Shown here: piece by piece, positions 35,552-45,145 of the stretch | How positions within the stretch are numbered: the stretch's first letter is position 1 | Layout: each line of letters starts with the position of its first letter | Source of the DNA: Candidatus Trichofilum aggregatum | GTDB lineage: Bacteria; Chloroflexota; Anaerolineae; Promineifilales; Promineifilaceae | Assembly (NCBI GenBank): GCA_016716885.1 | Contig: JADJUV010000048.1 | Location: 1-57,025 of the forward strand | Direction: 5' to 3' | DNA: 57,025 nucleotides | Program-made: the position numbers and the translations under genes | The notes under the pieces: model-generated | Seen by the model: only the letters and a program-made list of their open reading frames with translations | Databases searched by the model: none | What the model was told of the DNA's origin: nothing

Positions 35552-35625
35552 ATGAACCGCAGAGACGCAGAGAACGCAGAGAAAAGAAAAATCTGTGTCA
35601 ATCTGTGTCATCTGTGGATAACTGT
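35552..35625. repeat. Degenerate CAGAGACGCAGAG / TCTGTGTCA repeat
   Basis: GCAGAGACGCAGAGAACGCA and then two copies of ATCTGTGTCA followed by TCTGTGG fill the space between the ABC genes. Closely similar text is at 44075-44270 and 120-180. It is a dispersed intergenic repeat without coding potential. Confidence 0.55.
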
Positions 35626-36537
35626 TTATGCTCTGATTTGTTTGCCCGTCAGGGCCAGGAAGACATCTTCCAGGTTGGCCTGCTCTACTTTCAGGTCTGA
35701 GGGCAGGGCGTTGGCCTGGGCCAGATGGGCCGTTACCTGGCCGACCATCGTGCCGTTGCCATAAACGACGACTTCCAGCCCTTTCTGCTCCACCCGTTCC
35801 ACACCGGGCAAGTTTTCCAACGTTGCCGCGTTAAACCCGTTGACCTGCGTGAAACGAACCCGGTTCTGACCATCCAATTGCTCGATCAGAGCCTGCGGTG
35901 TGTCCAGGGCGATGATGCGGCCGCTATCCACCACCGCAATTCGATCACACAACGTTTCGGCTTCATCCATAAAATGGGTGACTAAAACCACCGTTTTGCC
36001 CTGTGCTTGAATGGTTTTGATCAGTTCCCAGGTATGACGACGTGCTTGCGGGTCCAATCCTGTCGTGATTTCATCCAAAAAGACAAGTTCCGGATCGTTG
36101 AGCAACGCCAGGGCGATAAAGAGGCGTTGCTTTTGCCCCCCGGACAATTTGCCGAAGCGGGCGTTCCGTTTATCGCTCAACCCCCATTGTTCAATCAGCT
36201 TTTCCCAACTGACCGTTTTGTTGTAGAAGCTGGCGAAGAGGCTCAAGGCTTCCCAAACCTTGATGTTATCGGGTAGGGCGGCCTGCTGAAGCTGAATACC
36301 TATTTGTTGGCGTAGCCTGGCACTGTGCTGCTGTGGGTTCATGCCCAGCACCTCAACCAAACCCTGATCTGGCTTACGCAATCCCATCACCATTTCCACA
36401 GTGGTGGTTTTACCCGCTCCGTTCGGGCCGAGGATGCCGAAGATTTCCCCTTTTTGTACGGTGAACGAAATATCGTGGACAGCGACATGATCGCCGTACC
36501 GTTTCTGAAGTTGATTCGCGCTAATCACTGTTGGCAT
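35626..36537 (-). CDS. ABC-2 exporter ATP-binding subunit
   Basis: AAGGAGAG eight bases before the ATG at 36535-36537 (MPTVISANQLQKRYGDHVAV) sets the start. The roughly 303-residue protein has Walker A GPNGAGKTT, the Q-loop region, signature LSGGQKQRLFIALAL, Walker B LVFLDEITTGLD and switch His in VTHFMDEAETL. A C-terminal DrrA-like domain of about 80 residues follows. It energises the ABC-2 permease encoded downstream. The 200-bp gap to the permease is repeat DNA, so the two genes may once have been closer. Confidence 0.92.
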   Translation of the reverse strand: MPTVISANQLQKRYGDHVAVHDISFTVQKGEIFGILGPNGAGKTTTVEMVMGLRKPDQGLVEVLGMNPQQHSARLRQQIGIQLQQAALPDNIKVWEALSLFASFYNKTVSWEKLIEQWGLSDKRNARFGKLSGGQKQRLFIALALLNDPELVFLDEITTGLDPQARRHTWELIKTIQAQGKTVVLVTHFMDEAETLCDRIAVVDSGRIIALDTPQALIEQLDGQNRVRFTQVNGFNAATLENLPGVERVEQKGLEVVVYGNGTMVGQVTAHLAQANALPSDLKVEQANLEDVFLALTGKQIRA

Positions 36538-36875
36538 CGGTTCACTCTCCTTGTTTGGTGATGCCATTAGCATAACAAACAGGCGAGGGCCGGGAATCTA
36601 CCGAATAGTTGAAGTTGAAGGAGCAGTTGGGGGATATTTGACTCAATCGTTTGGTGAGGCTATATCAACCGAATGGTGGATAGGGGTTTAGGTAAAACGC
36701 CTAGAGGGTTTGATACATCAATACCAGATGCGGCCGCTCATGGTTGGACAACCAGACGACTTCTCAAGTCGCCCGCTGTGTCTGTGTTGCTGTGACAAAA
36801 CCTTTGCCGGACTCGCGGCCGCACGGCCTCTGTGACCCTCTGTGTTTCTTGTTTTTGGGTTCTGGCTTGTCCAGG
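36538..36875. other. Spacer with two GCGGCCGC sites and repeat words
   Basis: No gene is supported. It has GCGGCCGC at 36730 and 36815, and CTCTGTGACCCTCTGTGTTTC-like repeat text next to the end of the hydrolase gene. The ATPase promoter must lie near 36540-36640. Confidence 0.45.
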
Positions 36876-38511
36876 TCAGGGTGTAGATATGGCAGTGGCA
36901 CGCCGCCGCCGCCGTGTAAGCCGAATGATTCCTACCATCAAGATTACCAATAAACCCACACCCAAGAGCGCCCATCCCCAGTTATCACGAATAATTCCCC
37001 ACACCACCCCGGCGGGCGGGGTAAACGAAGGTGCAGAGGGCACACAACGCATATCGGGAGCCTGGGTGGGGGTTTCCAAAAACTCCGTGATCAGGGCAAT
37101 GCCACAGACCCCCAGGGTGACGTGCGCCTTGTCGCCCATCAGCACAAAATAACTGGTGCTAAAATTCTGCGCCACCTGCTCCCCGAGGGCGGGTGGTTTG
37201 TTGGCGTCATACGCCCCTTCCATCAACAGGGCCGGTACGTCACTGATAATGGGTTCACCTGATGGAATTTGCTCTACCGCCCATAAAGCACAAACATCCA
37301 GGTTTAATTGCACAAATGGGGATAGGGCGGTGACGACTTCGGGGTAGCTGTTGGCGGTAGAGAGATCGGCCAGGGTGAGGGAGCCGACTTCGGCACAGAA
37401 GACGGATTGGTAAAGGCCATCGGCTGTGCCGATGCCGGTATCGCCGATGAACGCCTGGGGTAGGACGCCGATCATAAATTCGTAGTTGCCCTGGCTGGTG
37501 TCGTAAATGGCTTTGGGGAAGTAGGTGACGGCGGCAAAGAGGTTGCCCATTGTTTGGATGAACAGGTTGCCATCGAGATTGACGGTCGCGGCCGCGCCGG
37601 TTGTCGGGTGTTCGATGGTGAGAGGGACGGGGTTGGCGTTGAGGTCGGCCACGAGTGTGAAGAAGACCTGCTCCAAGTTGGGATATTCGCGGCCGCAATG
37701 CACATCCGCCGCACAATCGGCAAATAAACGACGAAAACTCCCACTCATGGTATCAAACATGGGGTACAACACTTCGCTCATGTGGGCCTGGGGAAACGCG
37801 CCGCTGTCGGTGGCGATAGAGCGCACATGGTCAGGATAATCGCGTGCCACCAACTGGGTCAACAAACCCCCACCCGACACCCCCCAGAGGTTGTACTGGT
37901 CATAACCCAAAACCTCCATCACATAGGGCACATCTGCCGCCCGCTCGATATTGTTATACGCATCCAGGTTGACTCCTTCACTCACGAGGCGGCCGCGACA
38001 AAGGGTATACGCTTCTTGGGTCAGCACGTGGCGGTCGGCTTCTGACGCACCGAACTGCTCATCCACGCGGGCGAGTTCCGGACAATCAAGAAATGGGGTT
38101 GCGCCATAGGTTCCCCGTTCGCTCATCAGCACAATATCCCGCCGGGCCAAAATTTCATTATCACCACCGAAGAGCAGAGGCACGAGATCAAAGATGTTGC
38201 CGCCGGGGCCGCCGGTAAACATGAGGAAGGATCAGGGGCGGGATTGGGGCCGGTGGCGGGGAAAATAGCCACGGCAAGCTGGATGGTGGCTCCATCCGGC
38301 AAGGCGTGTTGCTCCGGCACGGTGACAACGCCACAGATCACATCTTCAGCCAGCACCACCCCCTCGGGTAAGTCAAACGGGCAAGTGGCCGGTTGCCATT
38401 GGCGGGCGGTGATGGTGGGGGTGGGGTGATGGGGCTTGTGTTTTGGGTGCAGGCGACAGCTAACAGGAGTAAGACCAGGAGCAGAAGAGAAAGTTTGGGT
38501 GACGTAGGCAT
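36876..38511 (-). CDS. Membrane-anchored alpha/beta hydrolase (TAP-like), frameshifted
   Basis: The ATG at 38509-38511 gives MPTSPKLSLLLLVLLLLAVA and then Cys, a lipoprotein signal. After a shift in the C-rich run near 38420 comes TARQWQPATCPFDLPEGVV and VICGVVTVPEQH. After a second shift near 38225 comes LLMFTGGPGGNIFDLVPLLF and RRDIVLMSERGTYGATP. The catalytic elbow NLWGVSGGGLLTQLVAR holds the Ser; the acid and His lie in VPALLMEGAYDANKPP and DKAHVTLGVCG. A TAP-like C-terminal domain and a final transmembrane helix (GWALLGVGLLVILMVGIIR) with RRRRR end it. It is close to secreted tripeptidyl/proline-aminopeptidase-type hydrolases. Both shifts may be sequence errors. Confidence 0.8.
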
Positions 38512-38764
38512 AGTTGGTTTCTCCAGGGTAGGGGAAGTGGGGGAATGTTACTTCTGATAGGTGGGATTCGCTAGTGGGGTGTGGGGATGCGGCCAGCGCG
38601 TCAAGGTAGCCATTCCAGACCTGTACCTCGCCCGATCCTTTAGAGCATCCATTCTAAACTGTCTGAAACCTTGACAATCTCTACCTTGCTCATACCATTA
38701 CGGTACGTGCCCTGCGATTAAGAATGGGTGTGGGTTTCTTTAACCCGTTCCCTCAACTGACCTG

Positions 38765-41464
38765 ATGTCCTCAAAACGTCTGTTTTTTCTACGCCGCGAT
38801 CTGGGTTTACAAATCCTGGCTCTCTATCTGCTTTTTGTCGGTTTTGTGGCCCTGGCCGCCTATAAATTTCAAGACCTGGCCAGCCAGCGGCTCGAAGCCG
38901 ACGTTCAGGCCGCCGATTTGTCTCTGGCGCGTGCTATCGCCCAGGAGACCAACACGGTGATGGATGGAGCGCTCCAGACGGTAAACCAGTTAGCTACCTA
39001 CCCCGCAGTGATCGAGGCCGATATTGACGGCATGGGTGATATTTTCACCATTCTGCTGAGTGCCCGCACCGATGTGAACCTGGTTTACCGGTTAGATGCT
39101 CAGGGGATCATGTTGTACCACTATCCTGAAGGGCCGGGTTCCACCGTGGGGGATGATTTTTCTTTTCGCGATTATTTCCAGAGTGCTCTGACAACCCCTG
39201 AGCCGATGGTTTCTCGCGGCCGCATCTCCCCCACCACCAACCAACCCGTCGCCACAGCGGTCATGCCTCTCTGGAGTCCGGATAACCAGTTCCTAGGGCT
39301 GGTTGCCACCAACATCAAACTGGAATCCTTGAGCTACGCGCTGTCAGCCATTGTGCGTGAATACCAGCCCCAAGAACAACTGCAAATCATGATTGTCGAT
39401 GCGAAGGGGCAGATTATTGCTCACCCAGAGCCTGCTCTCATCCTGAATGATGCCAGTCAGGTGATGCCCACCGTGGTTGAGGCCGTTTTAGCGGGCAGTA
39501 CCGGCAACTTCATTGCGGCCAATAATGCTGATGAGGAAAGCCTGTACAGCTATGTCCCCATCCAGAGTGTGGGGTGGGGCGTTGTGATCAGCCGCCCGAC
39601 GGCTGTGGCTTTTGCCTCACTTCAGGCGTTTCAACGCGGCGCCTTCATTGCCATCACCCTTTTTCTGGTTGGTGGCCTCGTTTTTTGGCTAGGGCTGGCG
39701 CGGGTAGTCATTTATCCCCTGGAGCAATTAGCCGCGTTCAGCCAATCGATTGGGCAGGATCACCCCGCGGCCGCATTCTCCCCCCAGGTGATAGGGTTGG
39801 CCCAACGACCCGACCAAATCGGCCATCTGACGCGCAGTTTACAACGGATGCAAAAGGCCATTGAATCGCGGCTCAATGAATTATCCACACTCCTGCATAC
39901 CAGCGGAGCAGTTGTATCCACGCTGGATTCACAAATTGTGTTGGATCGGATTTTGGAGCAAGTAGAGCGGTTGATGGATATCCAGATGTGTGCCATCTTC
40001 GCCCTCGATAAGGAAAGAAATATTTTTCGTATTCATGCCAGCCGGGGATTGCCGTCCTGGTATATCGAACACGCCATTATTGATCCCGACGAGCCGGGTT
40101 CAGTGACGATGCGAGCGATGCGCACCGGTCTGCCGATTCAGGTGAGCGATACGGAGACCAACCCGTCGTTTACGGCCCATCGCGGCCGCGCCCGGATTGC
40201 CGGTTATCAGGCCGTGTTAGCTGTTCCCCTCAAGGCCCAATACACGCCACCAGCCGCTCTGCTCGTCTTCCGCCCCAACCCCCATGAGTTCAGCCAACGG
40301 GAAATCAACCTGCTGAGTAGTTTCGCTAACCATGCGACGATGGCTATCGAAAACGCCGCGCTTTATTCGCATAGCGATATGCGCCTGCAAGAACAAACCC
40401 GCCGCCTGGAAGCCCTCATCCAATCCATGCAGGATGGTCTGATCCTGGAAGATTTGCAGGGGCAGGTGCTCTACGCCAATCGGCGCATCCAGGAAATGGC
40501 TGGTCTGGCGAGCGGGGTGGGGGATATGACGTTGGCCGCAGGAGTCGCGGTGGATGAGTTGATGGAGCGAATTCTGGCGCAAACGAAAGACCCCGCGGCC
40601 GCGCACCAGGCTGTGCAGTCTGCCTTAAATGGGGAACCCGGTCGTCGAGCCGATTTTACGGTGATCACCGGGGAGCGGCCGCGGCACATCCGACTAAAAC
40701 CGTTTGAGGTAACTGATTCGGTTGGTACGCGGATTGGTCGCGGCCGCATATTGCAGGATATCACCCAACGGTACGAACTCGACCGTATGAAATCCAGCCT
40801 TATTGCCACCGTCTCCCACGAATTAAGAACCCCGTTGGCGGCCATCAAAGGGTACACCAGTACCCTCCTGGCCGAAGATGTGGAATGGGACCCGCAGAGC
40901 CAGCGTGAGTTTCTGGACATCATCTCCGTGGAAACGGATCATCTAAGCGAACTGGTTACCAACCTGCTGGACATGTCCCGTATTGAGGCGGGCAATCTGA
41001 TGGTCTCGCGCACCCATTGTCATTTGGCTGAATTGGTTCAAGAAGCGGCCAAACATGCTCATGCCAAACCCGGCGACCGGTTACGTCTTGAATTACCCCC
41101 GGATTTGCCCCCCTTGTATGTGGATGCGTCCCGGATTGCCGTTGTCTTGCGCAACCTTATTGAAAATGCGGTCAAGTATGGCAGCGAGGCAACCCCCATC
41201 ACCGTCAAAGCGAGACAGGAGAATGGTCATTTGATTGTCAGGGTAGAAGATGAAGGGACGGGAATTGCGCCAGAACATAGTGCTCGCGTCTTTGACAGCT
41301 TCTATCGGGTTGAGGGTGGCCTGACCCGCAGTACCACCGGGGCAGGTTTAGGATTAGCCATTTCGCAGGGATTCATTCGCGCTCATGGTGGCGACATCTG
41401 GCTGGAGCCACGTTCCGCCGGTACTTGTGTGGCCTTTTCCCTGCCCCTTACCCTGGCGGAGTGA
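38765..41464 (+). CDS. Large hybrid-sensor histidine kinase (Cache-HAMP-GAF-PAS-HisKA)
   Basis: This 899-residue protein has TM1 at about 14-34 (LQILALYLLFVGFVALAAYK), an extracytoplasmic dCache-type sensor to about residue 290 (YRLDAQGIMLYHYPEG, FSFRDYFQSAL, GLVATNIKLESL), TM2 at about 293-315 and a HAMP linker. Cytoplasmic GAF (LMDIQMCAIFALDKERN) and PAS (LEALIQSMQDGLILEDLQGQ) domains follow. The kinase core has H685 in ATVSHELRTPLAAIKGY, N-box NLIENAVKYG, VEDEGTGIAPEH and GAGLGLAIS. The Cache domain suggests a small carboxylate or amino-acid ligand. It precedes an OmpR-type regulator and a Liv importer, so it may sense the imported compound. Confidence 0.93.
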   Translation: MSSKRLFFLRRDLGLQILALYLLFVGFVALAAYKFQDLASQRLEADVQAADLSLARAIAQETNTVMDGALQTVNQLATYPAVIEADIDGMGDIFTILLSARTDVNLVYRLDAQGIMLYHYPEGPGSTVGDDFSFRDYFQSALTTPEPMVSRGRISPTTNQPVATAVMPLWSPDNQFLGLVATNIKLESLSYALSAIVREYQPQEQLQIMIVDAKGQIIAHPEPALILNDASQVMPTVVEAVLAGSTGNFIAANNADEESLYSYVPIQSVGWGVVISRPTAVAFASLQAFQRGAFIAITLFLVGGLVFWLGLARVVIYPLEQLAAFSQSIGQDHPAAAFSPQVIGLAQRPDQIGHLTRSLQRMQKAIESRLNELSTLLHTSGAVVSTLDSQIVLDRILEQVERLMDIQMCAIFALDKERNIFRIHASRGLPSWYIEHAIIDPDEPGSVTMRAMRTGLPIQVSDTETNPSFTAHRGRARIAGYQAVLAVPLKAQYTPPAALLVFRPNPHEFSQREINLLSSFANHATMAIENAALYSHSDMRLQEQTRRLEALIQSMQDGLILEDLQGQVLYANRRIQEMAGLASGVGDMTLAAGVAVDELMERILAQTKDPAAAHQAVQSALNGEPGRRADFTVITGERPRHIRLKPFEVTDSVGTRIGRGRILQDITQRYELDRMKSSLIATVSHELRTPLAAIKGYTSTLLAEDVEWDPQSQREFLDIISVETDHLSELVTNLLDMSRIEAGNLMVSRTHCHLAELVQEAAKHAHAKPGDRLRLELPPDLPPLYVDASRIAVVLRNLIENAVKYGSEATPITVKARQENGHLIVRVEDEGTGIAPEHSARVFDSFYRVEGGLTRSTTGAGLGLAISQGFIRAHGGDIWLEPRSAGTCVAFSLPLTLAE

Positions 41465-41479
41465 GCGTTACAGGTCATC

Positions 41480-41592
41480 CCCCTACCCCCCTTCCCGGGG
41501 GGAAGGGGGAACCTTAGCGGCGCGGTTTTTCGGGGCGAAGGCCCGAAAAACCGCGCCCAGAAAAGCGGGGTTAGGGGTGGGGGTTTCCGGCG
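41480..41592. repeat. Hairpin-rich intergenic repeat between kinase and regulator
   Basis: Two strong dyads are present: CCCCCTTCCCGGGGGGAAGG followed by GGG, and GCGCGGTTTTTCGGG with its complement CCCGAAAAACCGCGC around CGAAGG. GGGGTTAGGGGTGGGGG follows. It belongs to the same family as 14088-14168, 47868-47915 and 51564-51656. It separates two functionally linked genes, so it may tune expression of the regulator. Confidence 0.65.
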
Positions 41593-41631
41593 ACAAACCG
41601 AGTTTGTTTTGGGGAGATAACGTACACCGTG

Positions 41632-42321
41632 ATGAACAAACCAACCGTCTTAATCATTGATGACGAAAAATCCCTACGTGATTTTGTCCAGCGCAACCTG
41701 GAAGTGCGTGGTTTCCAGACCCTGACTGCGGGAAATGGCCTTGAAGCCCTGGCTCATTTCCAAAATCAGTCCGTTGATCTGGTCATTGCCGACCTGATGA
41801 TGCCCCACATGGATGGCCTGGAAACGATCCGGCGCATTCGGCAGAGTTCGCTCGTGCCTATCATTGTGCTTTCGGCTCTGGGCGAGGAAAACGACAAAAT
41901 TCAAGCGTTTAACCTGGGAGCGGATGATTATCTCACCAAACCCTTTGGGGTGGGGGAATTGTTGGCACGGGTGCAGGCGGTGTTACGACGCAGTCAATGG
42001 CGGCCGCACACAACTCCCGTTGAACGGTTAGCCTATGGCGAACTGCTTGTTGATCAGGAACGTCATCAAATTCTCTTGCGGGGCGAACCGGTTGAATTGA
42101 CACCGACGGAGTTTAATCTACTGGTATACCTGATGGAAAACGCGGGCAAGGTATTAACCCATCGGGCCATTCTGCAAAAAGTGTGGGGAACAGAATACGG
42201 CAACGAGGCCGAATATTTACGGGTGTATGTGGGACGCCTACGCCAAAAAATCGAGACTGACCCCGCCAACCCGCGTTATCTGCTCACTGAACGGGGGATT
42301 GGCTATACCTTCGCCCACTGA
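41632..42321 (+). CDS. OmpR-family response regulator
   Basis: The protein of about 229 residues (MNKPTVLIIDDEKSLRDFVQ) has a receiver with D54 in LVIADLMMPHMDG and Lys in DYLTKPFGVGELLARV, then an OmpR/PhoB winged helix (VELTPTEFNLLVYLMENAGK, EYLRVYVGRLRQKIE). It is the likely partner of the kinase upstream. A GTG one codon earlier could also start it. PhoB-type regulators bind 11-bp-spaced direct repeats, so this protein is one candidate for the array at 52059. That is only a family-level argument. Confidence 0.93.
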   Translation: MNKPTVLIIDDEKSLRDFVQRNLEVRGFQTLTAGNGLEALAHFQNQSVDLVIADLMMPHMDGLETIRRIRQSSLVPIIVLSALGEENDKIQAFNLGADDYLTKPFGVGELLARVQAVLRRSQWRPHTTPVERLAYGELLVDQERHQILLRGEPVELTPTEFNLLVYLMENAGKVLTHRAILQKVWGTEYGNEAEYLRVYVGRLRQKIETDPANPRYLLTERGIGYTFAH

Positions 42322-42572
42322 ATCCTTAGCTGTTGCCCCGTGGGGAGGAGGCCGCGACGCTGGTTAGACAGCGCTTAGGGCGCGATGCCTACCGAGCGTA
42401 AACCCGTTTCTGTAAAAACTGCCTGATCAATCGGGGAAATATTTATGCAATATTTATAAAGGGCTACCGAAGTTTATTGGATGTTTGTGCCTTGTGACTA
42501 GACTGAAGGGTAAGCGGCCCGGTTTGCGGCCGCGACGCCCATCCTTCCCTTTTGTTTGCAGGAGAAAAAGTC

Positions 42573-43915
42573 ATGAAGCGCAAATTGCCCCTTGTTCTGT
42601 CCTTCCTTTTGGTTCTTGTCCTCAGTCTCAGCGCGTGTTCGTCGGGAGGCAACACGCCCAACAACGAACCCGCTAACAGCAACACCAATAGCAATACAAC
42701 AACCGAAAACACCAGTGCCAATGAAGAACCGACTGCCCCTGAAGCTAAGTCCGTTGTCATTGGTTTCACCGCTTCCCAAACCGGTAAATACAACGTGGAG
42801 TCCACCCGACAGATCAATGGTCTGAATCTGTGGATGGAGCAGGTTAATGGCGCGGGCGGTATTACCCTGGCCGATGGCACCGTCGTCACGTTTGCGTCCA
42901 AATTTTATGATGATGAGTCCAACACCGACCGGGTACAAGAGCTTTACACCCGCCTGGCGACGGAAGACAACGCTGATTTCCTTATCAGCCCTTACTCCAG
43001 TGGCCTGACCGATGCCTCGGCCATTATTGCTGAACAGTACGGCAAAATCATGATCACCACCGGGGCTGCTTCTGACAGCACTTACCAGAAAGGGTACACC
43101 CTGGTGTTCCAGACCTACACCCCGGCTTCCCGTTATCTGACCGGGGCGTTGGACTTGTTGGCGCAAACGGATCCGTCAGTCAAGAAGATCGCCATCATTT
43201 ACGAAAACGACAAATTCTCAACGGACGTGTCCACGGCGTTGAACGAGTACGCCCTGGCGCAAGGGTATGAGATTGTCCTTTTTGAAGGCTATGACTCTGG
43301 CACGACGGATTTTGCCGCCTTTATCAACAAGATTCAAGAGAGTAGCCCCGATGCTATTCTGGGTGGAGGGCATTTCCAGGACGGGAGCACCTTTGCCCGG
43401 CAGTTGTCAGAAAAGAGGTGCCGGTGAAATATGTGGCTCTGTTGGTGGCCCCACCTGAACCGACGTTTGCGGAATTGGGCGCGGCCGCGTTAGGAATTGT
43501 AGGTCCCAGCCAGTGGGAACCCCAAGCCGTGTTTAATGCAGAGTCTGCGGCCGCGGCCAATTTGGACTTCTTTGGTCCATCCAGTGCTGAGTTCACCGAA
43601 ATGTACATGGCCGCTTACAACGAAGAGCCATCCTACCATGCCGCAGGGGGTTATATTGCCGGTCTGCTCTTGCAAAAAGCCATCGAAAACGCTGGCTCCC
43701 TGGATACCGAAGCCGTCAAATCCGCCCTGGATGGCCTCAACCTGATGACCTTCTTCGGCCAAATCCAGTTTGACACGAGTGCTGAATCTCACGGCCTGCA
43801 AACTGGTCACTCCATGGTCTACATCCAATGGCAGGGAACGGCTGAAGCCCTGGCCAAACAGGTTGTCTGGCCCGCCGCCGGGTCAACGGCTGACGCCCTC
43901 TATCCCCGCCCATAA
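42573..43915 (+). CDS. Liv-type ABC substrate-binding lipoprotein, one frameshift
   Basis: GCAGGAG precedes the ATG at 42573 (MKRKLPLVLSFLLVLVLSLS) with lipobox SACSS and an Asn/Thr linker. The two-lobed binding fold is complete: VVIGFTASQTGKYNVEST, GLNLWMEQVNGAGGI, FISPYSSGL-like DFLISPYSSGLTDA, and after the break VKYVALLVAPPEPTFAELGA and YHAAGGYIAGLLLQKAIENA. A single missing A in the run at 43411-43416 (GAAAAG) shifts the frame after FARQLSEK. Restoring it gives EVPVKYVALL. Total about 447 residues. It is followed by its own permease and ATPase genes. The mature sequence differs strongly from the 21.5-kb paralogue, so another ligand is likely. Confidence 0.88.
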
Positions 43916-43920
43916 CCACG

Positions 43921-44069
43921 GACTTTTAGTATTTATACAGGTGTCCGAACTTATTCCCACGCTCTGGGGGATACCATCTGGGACGCTCTGCGTCGCGTAG
44001 GACGCAGAGCGTCGTAGGGAGCATTCCACGCAGAGCGTGGAACGAGTACCTGTATAGATACGACTTTTA
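43921..44069. mobile_element. 133-bp MITE-like element with 8-bp target duplication
   Basis: GTATTTATACAGGT (43929-43942) and ACCTGTATAGATAC (44048-44061) are inverted repeats matching at 13 of 14 positions. They are directly flanked by GACTTTTA on both sides (43921-43928 and 44062-44069). The interior is a set of dyads (GGACGCTCTGCGTC / GACGCAGAGCGTC, CATTCCACGCAGAGCGTGGA) shared with the tandem array at 4676-5030. It lies six bases after the stop of the binding-protein gene, between it and the permease. Confidence 0.85.
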
Positions 44070-44074
44070 AGCGA

Positions 44075-44272
44075 ATCCACAGATGTCACAGATAACTTTT
44101 CTTGTCATCCAGGACATCTGTGGATACCCCCTATTAATCCGTGTATCCATTTTTAGAGGAGACAACATGGATGGGCTTCACCAGAGGTGATGAAAATTTG
44201 TCCGCAGATTTCGCAGATTAACGCAGATTTTTTTGCTTTTCTCTGCGCTCTCTGCGTCTCTGCGGCGAGTTA
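44075..44272. repeat. CACAGATGTCACAGATAAC / GCAGATTAACGCAG dispersed repeats
   Basis: The remainder of the spacer before the permease consists of degenerate words such as ATCCACAGATGTCACAGATAA, GACATCTGTGGAT and TTTCGCAGATTAACGCAGAT, then CTCTGCGCTCTCTGCGTCTC. These words recur at 35552-35625 and 120-180. They are not coding. An AGAGGAG ribosome site precedes 44291. Confidence 0.55.
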
Positions 44273-44290
44273 TTTTCAGAGGAGTTCAGT

Positions 44291-45145
44291 ATGGATATTT
44301 TCGCCTTCTTGATAGACGGCTTGTTGATTGGTTTTGTGTATGGCATTGCGGCCATGGGGCTGACGCTCATCTGGGGCGTCATGAATGTCATCAACCTGGC
44401 GCATGGCCCCATTATCGCCCTGGGTATGTTTGGCGTTTATCTGGCGTTTACCGAGTTGGGCATGAACCCGTATCTGGCCCTGCCCTTAGTCGCCGTTCTC
44501 GGTTTACTTCTGGGAATGCTCATTTACGCCGTCGCCATCCACCGCGTCATCAATGCCCCCCACCTTTCCACCTTGTTAGCCACCTTTGCCGTCAACATGA
44601 TCATTATCGGTATCGGCACGGCTATCTGGCAGACGACCCCTCGTAATGTGGATGTATCGTTGGGCAGTTTCAACATTGGCCCGACCACGGTTTTGGGTAC
44701 GCGGCTGGTGGCCGCCCTGGCTTCCCTGCTCATCACTGGGGGGCTATATCTTTTCCTTTACCGGACCACTACGGGCAAATATGTGCGGGCGGTGGCCAAT
44801 AACCGCGCGGCCGCGGAGCTGATGGGTATCCCTTCATCTCGTATTTTGGCCCTGAGTTTTGGCATCGGCACCATGTTAGCCGCCCTGGCTGGTGGACTCA
44901 TTGCCACCTTCTTCCCCTTTACCATTCTCTCCGGCGGAACCTATGAACTGAAGAGTTTTGTTATTGGCGTGTTGGGTGGGCTGGGCAATCCGTTAGGGGC
45001 ACTTGTGGGTGGTCTCATTCTAGGGGTGCTAGAAGGCATCATCCCCCGCTTTATGGCGACCACCTGGGTTCCTGTGGTTGAATTTGTCCTGTTTGTGGTC
45101 ATCCTACTGGTTCGACCCACAGGTTTGCTGGGAGCAAAGAAATGA
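44291..45145 (+). CDS. livH: Liv-type ABC importer permease LivH (second system)
   Basis: This 284-residue membrane protein has the family N-terminus LLIGFVYGIAAMGLTLIWGV and NVINLAHGPIIALGMF. The coupling loop is GKYVRAVANNRAAAELMGI, and GGLGNPLGALVGGLILGVLEG lies near the end. The GCGGCCGC at 44807 encodes the AAA of the loop. It overlaps LivM by 4 bp. Ligand unknown. Confidence 0.93.
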   Translation: MDIFAFLIDGLLIGFVYGIAAMGLTLIWGVMNVINLAHGPIIALGMFGVYLAFTELGMNPYLALPLVAVLGLLLGMLIYAVAIHRVINAPHLSTLLATFAVNMIIIGIGTAIWQTTPRNVDVSLGSFNIGPTTVLGTRLVAALASLLITGGLYLFLYRTTTGKYVRAVANNRAAAELMGIPSSRILALSFGIGTMLAALAGGLIATFFPFTILSGGTYELKSFVIGVLGGLGNPLGALVGGLILGVLEGIIPRFMATTWVPVVEFVLFVVILLVRPTGLLGAKK

